DNA from: Streptomyces sp. ISL-98
GTDB lineage: Bacteria > Actinomycetota > Actinomycetes > Streptomycetales > Streptomycetaceae
NCBI RefSeq assembly: GCF_018614055.1
Contig: NZ_JAGGPB010000035.1
Location: forward strand, 124,001-188,000
DNA: 64,000 nucleotides
Direction of reading: 5' to 3'
The notes beneath the pieces were generated by a model. It was not told where the DNA came from, did not search any database, and worked only from the letters and a program-made list of their open reading frames with translations. The translations under genes and the position numbers were made by a program. Position 1 is the stretch's first letter. Each line of letters opens with the position of its first letter. This document shows, piece by piece, positions 42,012 through 51,300 of the stretch.

Positions 42012-43631
42012 ATGTCCGCACCAGCGCCGTCCCCGCTGGCCATCGTCGATGCCGAGCCCCTGCCGAGGCAGGACGAGGTCCTGACCGATGCGGCCCTGGC
42101 CTTCGTGGCCGAGCTGCACCGGCGGTTTACGCCCCGCCGCGACGAGCTACTCGCCCGCCGCGCCGAGCGCCGCGCCGAGATCGCCCGCACATCCACGCTC
42201 GATTTCCTCCCGGATACCGCACAGATCCGTGAGGGCGACTGGAAGGTCGCGCCGGCCCCGGCCGCGCTCAACGACCGCCGCGTGGAGATCACCGGTCCGA
42301 CCGACCGCAAGATGACCATCAACGCGCTCAACTCGGGCGCGAAGGTCTGGCTCGCCGACTTCGAGGACGCATCGGCTCCCACCTGGGAGAACGTCGTCCT
42401 CGGCCAGCGCAATCTGATCGACGCGTACACGCGCCGGATCGACTTCACCGACCCCGCGTCCGGCAAGACGTACGCCCTGAAGCCGGCCGAGGAGCTTGCG
42501 ACCGTCGTGATGCGGCCGCGCGGCTGGCATCTCGACGAGCGTCACCTCAGGTTCGGCGACCGCCCGGTTCCGGGCGCCCTCGTCGACTTCGGGCTGTACT
42601 TCTTCCACAACGCCAAGCGCCTCATCGAGCTCGGCAAGGGCCCGTACTTCTACCTTCCGAAGACCGAGTCGCACCTCGAAGCCCGCCTGTGGAACGAGAT
42701 CTTCGTCTTCGCGCAGGACTATGTCGGGATCCCGCAGGGCACCGTCCGCGCGACCGTCCTGATCGAGACGATCACGGCGGCCTACGAGATGGAGGAGATC
42801 CTCTACGAGCTGCGCGACCACGCGGCCGGGCTCAACGCCGGGCGCTGGGACTACCTCTTCTCCATCGTCAAGAACTTCCGTGACGGCGGGGAGAAGTTCG
42901 TTCTTCCCGACCGCAACGCCGTGACGATGACCGCCCCCTTCATGCGGGCGTACACCGAGCTGCTGGTGCGTACGTGCCACAAGCGCGGCGCGCACGCCAT
43001 CGGCGGCATGGCGGCCTTCATCCCGTCCCGGCGCGACGCCGAGGTCAACAAGGTCGCCTTCGAGAAGGTCAAGGCCGACAAGGACCGGGAGGCCGCCGAC
43101 GGCTTCGACGGCTCCTGGGTGGCCCACCCGGACCTGGTGCCGATCGCGATGGCCTCGTTCGACGCGGTGCTGGGCGAGAAGCCGAACCAGAAGGAGCGGC
43201 TGCGCGAGGACGTGTCGGTGGCGCCCGGCGACCTGATCGCCATCGACTCGCTGGACGCCAGGCCGACGTACCAGGGTCTGGTCTCGGCGGTCCAGGTCGG
43301 CATCCGCTACATCGAGGCGTGGCTGCGCGGTCTCGGCGCCGTCGCGATCTTCAACCTGATGGAGGACGCGGCCACCGCGGAGATCTCCCGCTCCCAGATC
43401 TGGCAGTGGATCAACGCGGGTGTCGTCTTCGAGAACGGCCAGGAGGCCACGCCGGAGCTGGCCCGCAGGATCGCCGCCGAGGAGCTGGCAGCGATCCGCG
43501 CGGAGGTCGGCGAGGAGGCCTTCGCGGCCGGCAAGTGGCAGCAGGCGCACGACCTGCTGCTGACGGTCTCGCTCGACGAGGACTACGCGGACTTCCTCAC
43601 GCTGCCCGCGTACGAGCAGCTGCGCGGCTGA
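42012..43631 (+). CDS. aceB: malate synthase A
   Basis: Condenses glyoxylate with acetyl-CoA to malate. It has 539 residues, normal for the A form. Signature segments: WLADFEDASAPTWENVVLGQRNL, MRPRGWHLDERH, FYLPKTESHLEARLWNEIF, VRATVLIETITAAYEMEEILYELRDHAAGLNAGRWDY, GGMAAFIPSR and NLMEDAATAEISRSQIWQW. In this setting it disposes of glyoxylate from allantoin breakdown; no isocitrate lyase is nearby. The promoter carries the AllR-like palindromes. RBS AAGGAG lies near 41996-42001. Confidence 0.97.
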   Translation: MSAPAPSPLAIVDAEPLPRQDEVLTDAALAFVAELHRRFTPRRDELLARRAERRAEIARTSTLDFLPDTAQIREGDWKVAPAPAALNDRRVEITGPTDRKMTINALNSGAKVWLADFEDASAPTWENVVLGQRNLIDAYTRRIDFTDPASGKTYALKPAEELATVVMRPRGWHLDERHLRFGDRPVPGALVDFGLYFFHNAKRLIELGKGPYFYLPKTESHLEARLWNEIFVFAQDYVGIPQGTVRATVLIETITAAYEMEEILYELRDHAAGLNAGRWDYLFSIVKNFRDGGEKFVLPDRNAVTMTAPFMRAYTELLVRTCHKRGAHAIGGMAAFIPSRRDAEVNKVAFEKVKADKDREAADGFDGSWVAHPDLVPIAMASFDAVLGEKPNQKERLREDVSVAPGDLIAIDSLDARPTYQGLVSAVQVGIRYIEAWLRGLGAVAIFNLMEDAATAEISRSQIWQWINAGVVFENGQEATPELARRIAAEELAAIRAEVGEEAFAAGKWQQAHDLLLTVSLDEDYADFLTLPAYEQLRG

Positions 43632-43650
43632 GTCCGGCCCGCTCTCACAG

Positions 43651-43686
43651 CTCCGCCCCCGGTACCGCACAGAACCGGGGGCGGAG
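43651..43686. terminator. perfect hairpin between aceB and the PucR-like gene
   Basis: CTCCGCCCCCGGT (43651-43663) and ACCGGGGGCGGAG (43674-43686) are exact complements, giving a 13-bp stem and ten-base loop. It lies between convergent stops at 43631 and 43704. Confidence 0.8.
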
Positions 43687-43703
43687 GTGTTCTCGGAGCC
43701 GGT

Positions 43704-44927
43704 TCAGCGGATCGGCTCCGACAGCTCACCGCGCAACCGCTGGGCCCGCAGCACCAGTTCGAGCTCGAAGCGGCGGTCGGGGTCGTCGACCTCGTCGCCC
43801 CACAGTTCACGTATCTGCCGCATCCGATAGCGCACGGTCTGCGGATGTACGCCGAGCCTGGCGGCCACTTCCGGCGCTCCGCCCCTGGTCTCCAGCCAGG
43901 CCAGCAGTGTCTCCGCGAGCCGGCGGCCCTGCGTGGGCCCGCAGTCGGCGAGGGGTGCGAGGCAGCGGCGCGTCAGGTCCTCGATCAGCTCCTCGGGCGG
44001 CAGCAGGACCAGCGCCTCCGTGTACTCGGTGCAGTGCAGCAGCCGCCCCGACGGCAGCAGCCCCCGCTCCATGAGGCGTACGGCGGCCGCCGCCCAGCGC
44101 AGCGACTTCGCCGCCTCCGTCAGCGGTACGGTCGGCCCGATCGCCCCCGACCAGCCCTTCATGGCCCGGCGCAGCAGTTCGGGCCGCCCGGCGAGGGACG
44201 GGTCGGGGACGATCACGAGGGGCTGCTCGCTCTCCATGTCGAGCAGTACGCCCTGCCCCACGGCCGGTGCGACGGACTCGCGGGCCGGGCGCAGGAGCAC
44301 GCCGACGGCGACGCGCTCGGGCAGCGTCCAGCGGATGCGGGCGGCGTGCTCGGCGAGGGAGCGGGTGCGGGCGGGGTCGTTGGGCAGGCGGTGCTCGTCG
44401 ATCAGCGCCTGCGTCAACTTTCTTTGCAGACGCAGACGTTCACCGGCCTCACGGGCGGCGGCCTCGGCGTAGCCGCGTACCGACTGGTCCACCAGGCCGT
44501 CCAGATAGGCGAATCCGGATTCGGCGAGTTCGTACATCGCGGGTGGCGGGATACGTACCTGCTGGCCGATTTCGGCAAGGCGCCGCCAGGCGAGGCGGAC
44601 GCCGAGCCGGTAGATGGCCTGGAGGGAGTCGAGCGAGCGGCCGTGCAGCCCTTCGCCGCGGCCGAACTCCTGGAAGACTTCGAGATGGACGCGCGGACGG
44701 CCTTCCCCCTGGACGAGGTGCTGCACGAAGTCTTCGAGGGCACGGCGGATGCCCACGAGTGCCATGAGCTCGCCGGATTCGTCGTGGACGACAGGCAGCC
44801 GTGGGTATTCGCGGCGGATGGCGTCGAGGATTTCCTGGGCGAGCGAGGGGACCTCGCGCATGGCGCGGTCGGTGAACCGGCGTAACTGGAGCCGGGGTAC
44901 GTCGTCCCACGCCGAGGCGTCGGCCAT
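43704..44927 (-). CDS. PucR-family helix-turn-helix regulator
   Basis: A 407-residue regulator. The N-terminal sensory part contains FVQHLVQGEGRPRVHLEVFQEFGRGEG, and the C-terminal PucR HTH reads LLAWLETRGGAPEVAARLGVHPQTVRYRMRQIRELWG. PucR proteins often control purine catabolism, which fits its position beside aceB and the allantoin genes. ATG at 44927 is preferred because GGGGGA precedes it by 11 bases; a GTG at 44954 adds nine residues. It is convergent with aceB across the hairpin. Confidence 0.9.
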   Translation of the reverse strand: MADASAWDDVPRLQLRRFTDRAMREVPSLAQEILDAIRREYPRLPVVHDESGELMALVGIRRALEDFVQHLVQGEGRPRVHLEVFQEFGRGEGLHGRSLDSLQAIYRLGVRLAWRRLAEIGQQVRIPPPAMYELAESGFAYLDGLVDQSVRGYAEAAAREAGERLRLQRKLTQALIDEHRLPNDPARTRSLAEHAARIRWTLPERVAVGVLLRPARESVAPAVGQGVLLDMESEQPLVIVPDPSLAGRPELLRRAMKGWSGAIGPTVPLTEAAKSLRWAAAAVRLMERGLLPSGRLLHCTEYTEALVLLPPEELIEDLTRRCLAPLADCGPTQGRRLAETLLAWLETRGGAPEVAARLGVHPQTVRYRMRQIRELWGDEVDDPDRRFELELVLRAQRLRGELSEPIR

Positions 44928-44950
44928 GCTGCGTCCCCCGTCCACTGCGG

Positions 44951-45103
44951 TCACTTCCGTGGCGTCGCCGACTCGTAACTGATCAGCGGCACATTGGGCT
45001 GGTCCGGGGTGGCGTTCAGCAGGGCCACGATGGCGAAGGCCGCGCCCACGGCGAGTGCGGCGGCGGCAGCGATGGTCAGCGCTGCCGCAAGGAGTCTGGA
45101 CAT
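44951..45103 (-). CDS. 50-residue single-helix membrane protein
   Basis: Reads MSRLLAAALTIAAAAALAVG, then AAFAIVALLNATPDQPNVPL and ISYESATPRK. It is one long transmembrane helix with a short extracytoplasmic tail rich in Asn, Pro and Tyr. The tail resembles small Streptomyces membrane proteins of unknown role. It overlaps the GTG alternative start of the PucR gene by a few bases and diverges from the DUF3068 gene. It could belong to the envelope operon's regulation. Confidence 0.72.
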   Translation of the reverse strand: MSRLLAAALTIAAAAALAVGAAFAIVALLNATPDQPNVPLISYESATPRK

Positions 45104-45285
45104 GGTCGGGTCAGCCTCTCTGACGCTGTGACCCACCGGTGGTCCCGCCGGCCCCGTCCGGCAATGGCCCAGTCTTGGCACTGCATTGACAGTCCGTCAA
45201 GAGGATGCCTACGGTTCCCGGCCCATACACGCATGTGCACGTATCTGCCGAGCCGCCCCCACTGGCCCCCACTTGGAGTGCCCGT

Positions 45286-46251
45286 ATGCGTCGCACCGCT
45301 TCGCCCCTCTCGCTGGCCCTGCTGGGTGCCGGTGTTTTCCTCCTCGTCCTCGCTCCGATGCTGGCCTGGTACGTCGAGCCGCGCGCCAAGCGCACGCCCA
45401 TCGACATCGACGCGACCACCGTGTTCACCGGCACAGGCAGCTATTTCGACACCGGGAAGATCGAGACCGTGTCCGGCAAGAAGATCACCGTCACCCGGCA
45501 GGTACGGGGGGATGTGGCCGACAGCGAGGAGAGCGGCCGGGCCGTCTGGGACGTCTCCACCTCGGTCGACACGGACGCCACGCTGCCGGCCGCCGACACC
45601 CACGACTCGCTCCAGTGGACGCTGGAGCGCTGGGTCACCGACCGCAGAACCAATGAGCCCGTGCACTGCTGCCAGGAGAAGCCCGCCTTCGACGGGGAGG
45701 CGTACCTGAAGTTCCCCTTCGACGTACAGAAGCGCTCGTACCGCTGGTGGGACAACACGCTCGGCTCGACCGTCCGCCTCCGCTTCGCGGGTACGAAGAA
45801 GATCCAGGGGTACGAGGGCTACCGCTTCACCGCCTCCGTGGAGCCGGCGAAGACCGGCACCCGGCTGGTGCCGGGGCGGCTCGTCGGACTGCCGAAGCGC
45901 AGCCAGGTACTGGCCGAGGAGTGGTACGCCAACCATGGCATCGAGCTGGTCGTCGACCGGCGTACGGGGCGCGTCATCAATGCCGCGATCGGTCCGCGGA
46001 AGACGCTGCGCGCACCGGGGGCGAAGAAGGACGCGGTGGTGCTGCTGGACAGCGAGCGGCTGGAGTTCACGGCGGCGACGCAGCGCGCACAGGTGGACCT
46101 GGCCTCGGCCGACAGCGACCGGCTGAAGCTGGTGGGCGAGACGCTGCCGATGGGGGGCGGTGGGGCGGGAGTGCTGCTGGCGCTGGCTGGTGCGGTACTC
46201 GTCGTGCGAGGGCGGGAACGACCGACTTCCCAGCAAATCATCACAATGTGA
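45286..46251 (+). CDS. DUF3068-family membrane protein
   Basis: A 321-residue protein. ATG 45286 with GGAG upstream. An N-terminal helix (PLSLALLGAGVFLLVLAPMLAWYV) and a C-terminal helix (GGGGAGVLLALAGAVLVV) bracket an extracytoplasmic beta-rich domain with DTHDSLQWTLERWVTDRRTNEPVHCCQEKP and YANHGIELVVDRRTGRV. This matches the PorA/DUF3068 family found in actinobacteria beside lipid and envelope genes. It heads a run of envelope genes to 56.3 kb. Confidence 0.86.
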   Translation: MRRTASPLSLALLGAGVFLLVLAPMLAWYVEPRAKRTPIDIDATTVFTGTGSYFDTGKIETVSGKKITVTRQVRGDVADSEESGRAVWDVSTSVDTDATLPAADTHDSLQWTLERWVTDRRTNEPVHCCQEKPAFDGEAYLKFPFDVQKRSYRWWDNTLGSTVRLRFAGTKKIQGYEGYRFTASVEPAKTGTRLVPGRLVGLPKRSQVLAEEWYANHGIELVVDRRTGRVINAAIGPRKTLRAPGAKKDAVVLLDSERLEFTAATQRAQVDLASADSDRLKLVGETLPMGGGGAGVLLALAGAVLVVRGRERPTSQQIITM

Positions 46252-46386
46252 TGACACATCAGCTCTCAGTGGGCCCGAAATTGTCACCGCGGTGAGTAGC
46301 CGCATCGAACAGCGTGGCGAAAACTGTCCACCCCACCCCGAGAACGGCCCCACCGGTTCCGCACCCTGAAACGAGTTGGAGCTCGC

Positions 46387-47547
46387 ATGCCCCAGCACGT
46401 GCCCCCCACACTGCACGATGCGAACCCCCAGAAGAACCGCGCGACCCAGAAGTCTCAGGAAAACTCCGCCGCACCACTCCATCCCCGTCGCATCGTCTTC
46501 CTCTCCCGCCGCGACCTCGGCAACCCGGCGGCCGGCGGCTCCGAACTCCTCGTCGACCGCCTCGCGGACGGCCTCACCGCCCTCGGCCACCAGGTCACAC
46601 TGCTGTGCGGAGGCCCGGCGGCGTACCGCGACTACCGGGTCGTCTCCGCGGGCGGCGACCTCGGCCACTTCATCAAGGCCCGCCGCGCCTTCACCCGTCA
46701 GGTCGGCGACTGCGATCTGCTGGTCGAGGTCTGCAACGGGCTGCCGTACCTCACCCCGCTCTGGCACCGCGGACCCACCCTGTGCCTGGTCAACCATGTC
46801 CACACCGAGCTGTGGGGGATGCGCTTCCCCGGCCCCGCAGCCGGACTCGGGCGCCGCCTGGAGCACTGGGCGCTGTCCGTCGCGCAGCGCGAGAACCTGC
46901 TGGTCGCCGTCTCCACGTCGACGGCGGGCGCACTGGGCGCGCTCGGCGTCGACCACAGCCGGATCCGCGTCGTGCACAACGGAGTCGAGCAGCCGGGCGC
47001 GCGTACGCCCCGTTCCAGCGAGCCGCTCTTCCTGGCGATGGGCCGGCTGGTCGAGTACAAGCGCATCGATCTCCTGCTGCGCCTGTGGGAACGGGTCAGA
47101 CCGGTCACCGGCGGCAAACTCCTGATCATCGGTGACGGCCCCGAGCGCCGGCGTCTCGAAGCGCTCGCGGGCCCCGACGTGATTTTCAAGGGCCGGGTGT
47201 CGGAGGCCGAGAAGCATCAACTCCTCTGCGCCGCCTGGTTATTGCTGCATCCCTCGGCGGTCGAGGGGTGGGGCCTGGTCGTCACCGAGGCCGCGACCCG
47301 TGGCACCCCCGCGATCGGCTTCGACGTACCGGGCCTGCGGGACTCGATCGCGGACGGCGTGACGGGCGTACTGGCGCGGGGCGAGAGCTCGTTCGCCGCG
47401 GCCTGGTGCACGCTCGCCCTCAGCACCGAGCGGCGCGAGGCGATGGGCGGGGCGGCGGCCGCGCGTGCGGAGCGCTACCGCTGGAGCAGTACGGTGCGCC
47501 AGTTCCGGGCGGTGGCCGCCGAGGCGGCCGCGCCACGGCGGGGGTGA
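46387..47547 (+). CDS. family 4 glycosyltransferase
   Basis: A GT-B glycosyltransferase of 386 residues. The N-terminal domain has RRDLGNPAAGGSELLVDRLADGL, and the C-terminal domain has FLAMGRLVEYKRIDLLLRLWERV, LLIIGDGPERRRLEAL and VEGWGLVVTEAATRGTPAIGFDV with the donor-binding Glu pair EGWGLVVTE. ATG 46387. It transfers an activated sugar to an envelope acceptor. The methyltransferase follows after 99 bases that include a GC hairpin (near 47566-47585). Confidence 0.93.
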   Translation: MPQHVPPTLHDANPQKNRATQKSQENSAAPLHPRRIVFLSRRDLGNPAAGGSELLVDRLADGLTALGHQVTLLCGGPAAYRDYRVVSAGGDLGHFIKARRAFTRQVGDCDLLVEVCNGLPYLTPLWHRGPTLCLVNHVHTELWGMRFPGPAAGLGRRLEHWALSVAQRENLLVAVSTSTAGALGALGVDHSRIRVVHNGVEQPGARTPRSSEPLFLAMGRLVEYKRIDLLLRLWERVRPVTGGKLLIIGDGPERRRLEALAGPDVIFKGRVSEAEKHQLLCAAWLLLHPSAVEGWGLVVTEAATRGTPAIGFDVPGLRDSIADGVTGVLARGESSFAAAWCTLALSTERREAMGGAAAARAERYRWSSTVRQFRAVAAEAAAPRRG

Positions 47548-47646
47548 CACCGCAGTGCTGCATTTCCCGGGGGACAACCCCCGGACCCCCGGCCGGACAA
47601 ACAGCCGAGCCGGGCGACCCGGACCGTCCTCACGAGGTGAATTTCA

Positions 47647-48372
47647 GTGAAGGACCCCTCCCTGCACAGGTCCGTCACCCTCTTCCGGGCGTTCATGCGC
47701 GAGCAGACCGAGCCCGAGCGGTGCTACGCGCTGCTGGCCCGAGACGCGGCGGACCAGGTGGAGCGGTACGTTCCGCTGGCCGGCAAGGTCGTCGTCGACA
47801 TCGGCGGCGGCAGCGGCCACTTCACCGAGGAGTTCCGGCGGCGCGGCGCGCAGAGTTTCCTTTTCGAGCCGGATGTACGGGAGCTGGGCGCGGGCGGCCG
47901 CAAGACCGAAGGGGCCGTGGTCGCCGACGGCTACCTCCTGCCCCTCGCGGACGGTGCGGCCGACGTCTGCTTCTCCTCCAATGTGCTGGAGCACGTCGAG
48001 GATCCGCGGACCTTCCTGAGCGAGATGGTCCGCGTCACCGCCCCGGACGGCCTGATCTACGTGTCCTTCACCAACTGGTTCTCCCCCTGGGGCGGCCACG
48101 AGTGGGCGCCCTGGCACTATCTGGGCGCCGACCGGGGCCGCCGCCGCTACGAGCGGCGCACCGGGCGCAAGGCCAAGCACACCGTCGGCGAGAACCTCTT
48201 CCCGATCCACATCGGCACCACCCTGCGCCAGGTGCGCGCCCGCACCGATGTGCAGGTCGTGTCGGCACGCGCCCGCTACTGGCCGTTCCTGCCCGGGATC
48301 GTGCCGAAGGTGCCGCTGCTGCGCGAGTTCGCCACCTGGAACCTCCTCCTCATCCTCCGGCGGTGTCCATGA
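47647..48372 (+). CDS. SAM-dependent methyltransferase
   Basis: A 241-residue class I methyltransferase from GTG 47647 after GAGGTGA. Motif I is VVVDIGGGSGHFTEEFRRRG, followed by FEPDVRELGAG, LPLADGAADVCFSSNVLEHVEDP and APDGLIYVSFTNWFSPWGGHEW. The region after motif III is like sugar or lipid methyltransferases. Its TGA overlaps the ATG of the AftD-like gene (ATGA at 48369). Confidence 0.92.
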   Translation: MKDPSLHRSVTLFRAFMREQTEPERCYALLARDAADQVERYVPLAGKVVVDIGGGSGHFTEEFRRRGAQSFLFEPDVRELGAGGRKTEGAVVADGYLLPLADGAADVCFSSNVLEHVEDPRTFLSEMVRVTAPDGLIYVSFTNWFSPWGGHEWAPWHYLGADRGRRRYERRTGRKAKHTVGENLFPIHIGTTLRQVRARTDVQVVSARARYWPFLPGIVPKVPLLREFATWNLLLILRRCP

Positions 48373-51300
48373 CCAGCACCCTGCAGGCGCCCCCCAGGAC
48401 TCCCCCGCCCGGGCCCCCTCCGGCGCCGGATCCCGCCGATCCGCGTTCACGCCGCTGGCTGTTCGGGTTCTGGGCGGTGGTGCTCCTGGCCTTCCTGGCG
48501 GTCTCGCCGGGCCGGATGACGTTCGAGACCAAGCTGGGCGTGGCGCTCGACCCCTTCAAATTCCTGTCCGACCTGGGCGAGTTGTGGCACAGCAGGTCGG
48601 GTTTCGGCGGCATCTTCGACCAGTACGTCGGCTACGCCTTCCCGATGCTGCCGTTCTACGCCCTGGCCGACCTGGTGCAGCTGCCGGTCTGGCTCGCGGA
48701 ACGGCTCTGGCTGTCGATCATCGTCGCCACCGCGTTCTGGGGCGCCCTGCGTCTCGCCGAGCGCCTGCGCATCGGCTCGGCCCCTGCCCGGCTGCTCGGT
48801 GCGGTCGCGTACGCCCTGTGGCCGACCTACACCATCGTCATCGGGTCGACCTCGGCCGCCGCACTGCCCGGGGCGCTGCTGCCGTGGGTGCTGCTGCCGC
48901 TCACCGATCCGCGCACGAGCGCCCGTATCGCCGCGCTGCGCTCCGCCCTCCTCGTCACCTGCATGGGCGGCGTGAACGCGGCATCCACCCTGGCGGCGCT
49001 CCTGCCCGTAGGGCTGTATCTGCTCAGCAGGCCGGGCGGACCCCGTCGGCGCGCGCTGATCGGGTGGTGGGTGCCGGGGGTGCTCCTGGCCACGGCGTGG
49101 TGGGTCGTACCGCTCCTGATGCTCGGCATCAACGGCGAGAACTTCCTCCCGTACGTCGAGCAGGCCGAGACCACGACCGCCACCATGTCCGCCACCGAGC
49201 TGCTGCGCGGCGCCGGGAACTGGACGGCGTACCTGCACTTCGGCGAGGCGTGGCTGCCGGCGGGCTGGACGGTGGCCACGTCGGTCGTCGCCGTCCTGGG
49301 CTCGGCGTTCGCCGCCGCGCTGGGGCTCGCGGGGCTCGCCCGGCGGGACATGCCCGAGCGCCGCTGGCTGCTCCTGGTGGTGCTGTCGGTGGCGGTCGTC
49401 ACCCTTGCCGGGTACGGGGGTTCGCTGGGCGCCCCCTTCCATTCGGCTGTACAGGACTGGCTCAATAGCTGGCTGGTCCCGTTCCGCAACATCTACAAGT
49501 TCCAGCCCGGCCTGGCGCTGGCGCTGGTCCTCGGCCTGATGCACGTGACGGCGGTGGCCGCCGAACGGCGCGGCGCACGCCCACTGCCGGGACGCCGCTT
49601 CGCGCCGCTGGTCGCCGCGCTCCTCGTCATGCCAGGACTGGCGCTCCCGTACGTCAACGGCAGCATCCTGCAGCCGGGATCCTTCAGCAAACTCCCCGGT
49701 CACTGGGAGGCCACGGCCGACTGGCTGAAGAAGTACTCCCCGGACAGCCGCGCCCTGGTCGTCCCTGCCACCGCCCACGGCATCTACACCTGGGGTTCGC
49801 CCATCGACCAGCCCCTCGACGTCCTGGCCGACTCCCGCTGGGGGCAGCGCGACTACGTGCCGTTCGGTACGCCCGGCAACCGGCGGGCCATGGACGCGGT
49901 CGAGCAGGCCCTGATGTCGGGCACCCAAGTCCCCGGCCTGAGCGACTACCTGGCCCGCGCGGGCCTGCACTACGTCGTCGTACGCAACGACCTCGACCCG
50001 GACCAGATCGGCTACGTACCGCCGCAGACGGTGAAGCGCACGCTGGAGGAGTCCGGCTACCGGCGGGTCACAGGCTTCGGCCCGGTGCTGACCGGCGGGC
50101 GTATCCCGGACGACACCCCGGTGCAGGTCGAGGGCCTGTACCCACGCCAGCAGGCGGTCGAGATCTACCAGCCGCCGACGTCCGCCCGTCCGGGCCCGGC
50201 GGCGCTCAAGCCGGTGGCGGACACGACGGTGGTCAGCGGCGGACCTGAAGCTCTGCTGCGACTCTCGGCGGACGCCGCAATGCGAGAGCGTCCCGCGGTG
50301 CTCACAGGGGACAGCCACCCGGGCCTCGGCGACCCGGCTGTGCAGGCGACAGCTGACGGCCTGCGGCGGGCGGACACCCGCTTCGGCCTGGTCAACTCGA
50401 ACACGTCCTACACCTACACGGCAGAGGAGAGGAACCACCCGGGAAGCGTGCAGGACCCCGGGCGGACGCCGCGTCAGATCCTCCCCACCAAGGGCATCGC
50501 CCACCAGACGACATCGGTCCTGCGCGGCGCGGACTCGGTGACGGCGTCGAGCAGCGGCAACTGGCTGTTCCATCTGCCGCAGTACGACCCGGTGAACGCC
50601 TTCGACGGGAATCCCGACACGGCATGGACCGAGGGCAGCGCGGCGTCGCCGACGGGCGAGTGGCTCCGGATCGCCTTCGAGGGAACGGTGTCCGTGCCGT
50701 CCTCGATCCGCCTGACGCCGCTGCCCGGGGACGGCGTGCGGGCGGCGCCCACTGTCGTACGAGTAGAAACGAACCGGGGCAGCGAAACGAGCCCGCTCCA
50801 GCCGAACGGCATGCCGCAGTCGGTCAAGGCACCGCCGGGCGACGCAAGTTGGCTGCGGATCACCATCACAGGCGCACAGCAGGGCCGACCGGGCCTGATG
50901 GGCGCGGGCTTCTCGGCGGTGGACATCCCCGGCGTCCAGGTAACGCGTCTGCTGTCGCTCCCCTCGGACGCCGACCCGGACCTGATCTCCCTGCACCGGG
51001 GCAGCGACCCGGGCGGCCTGTCGCCGGTCTCGGCGGAGGTGGGCCTGCACCGCCAGTTCACCACGCGGACAGGGGGCGCGTACGCCCTGAAGGCAACCGC
51101 GCTGCCGGTACCGGGCGACGCACTGGACGAACTCCTCTACCGCCTGGCACCCGAACAACGCCGCCGCGTCACCGCCACCGCCGACTCGACGGCCCGCCTG
51201 GGAGCGTCTCTCACCCCCCGGAACCTGGTGGACGGCGACCTGACCACGTCCTGGATCGCCGGTGACCGGGCGGTGCTGCACCTTCGATGGCCGGGGAAAC

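Noticed and set aside
47566..47600. Riboswitch before the 47647 methyltransferase gene
   Set aside because: Only a short CCGGGGG/CCCCCGG hairpin is visible; no known riboswitch core was recognised.
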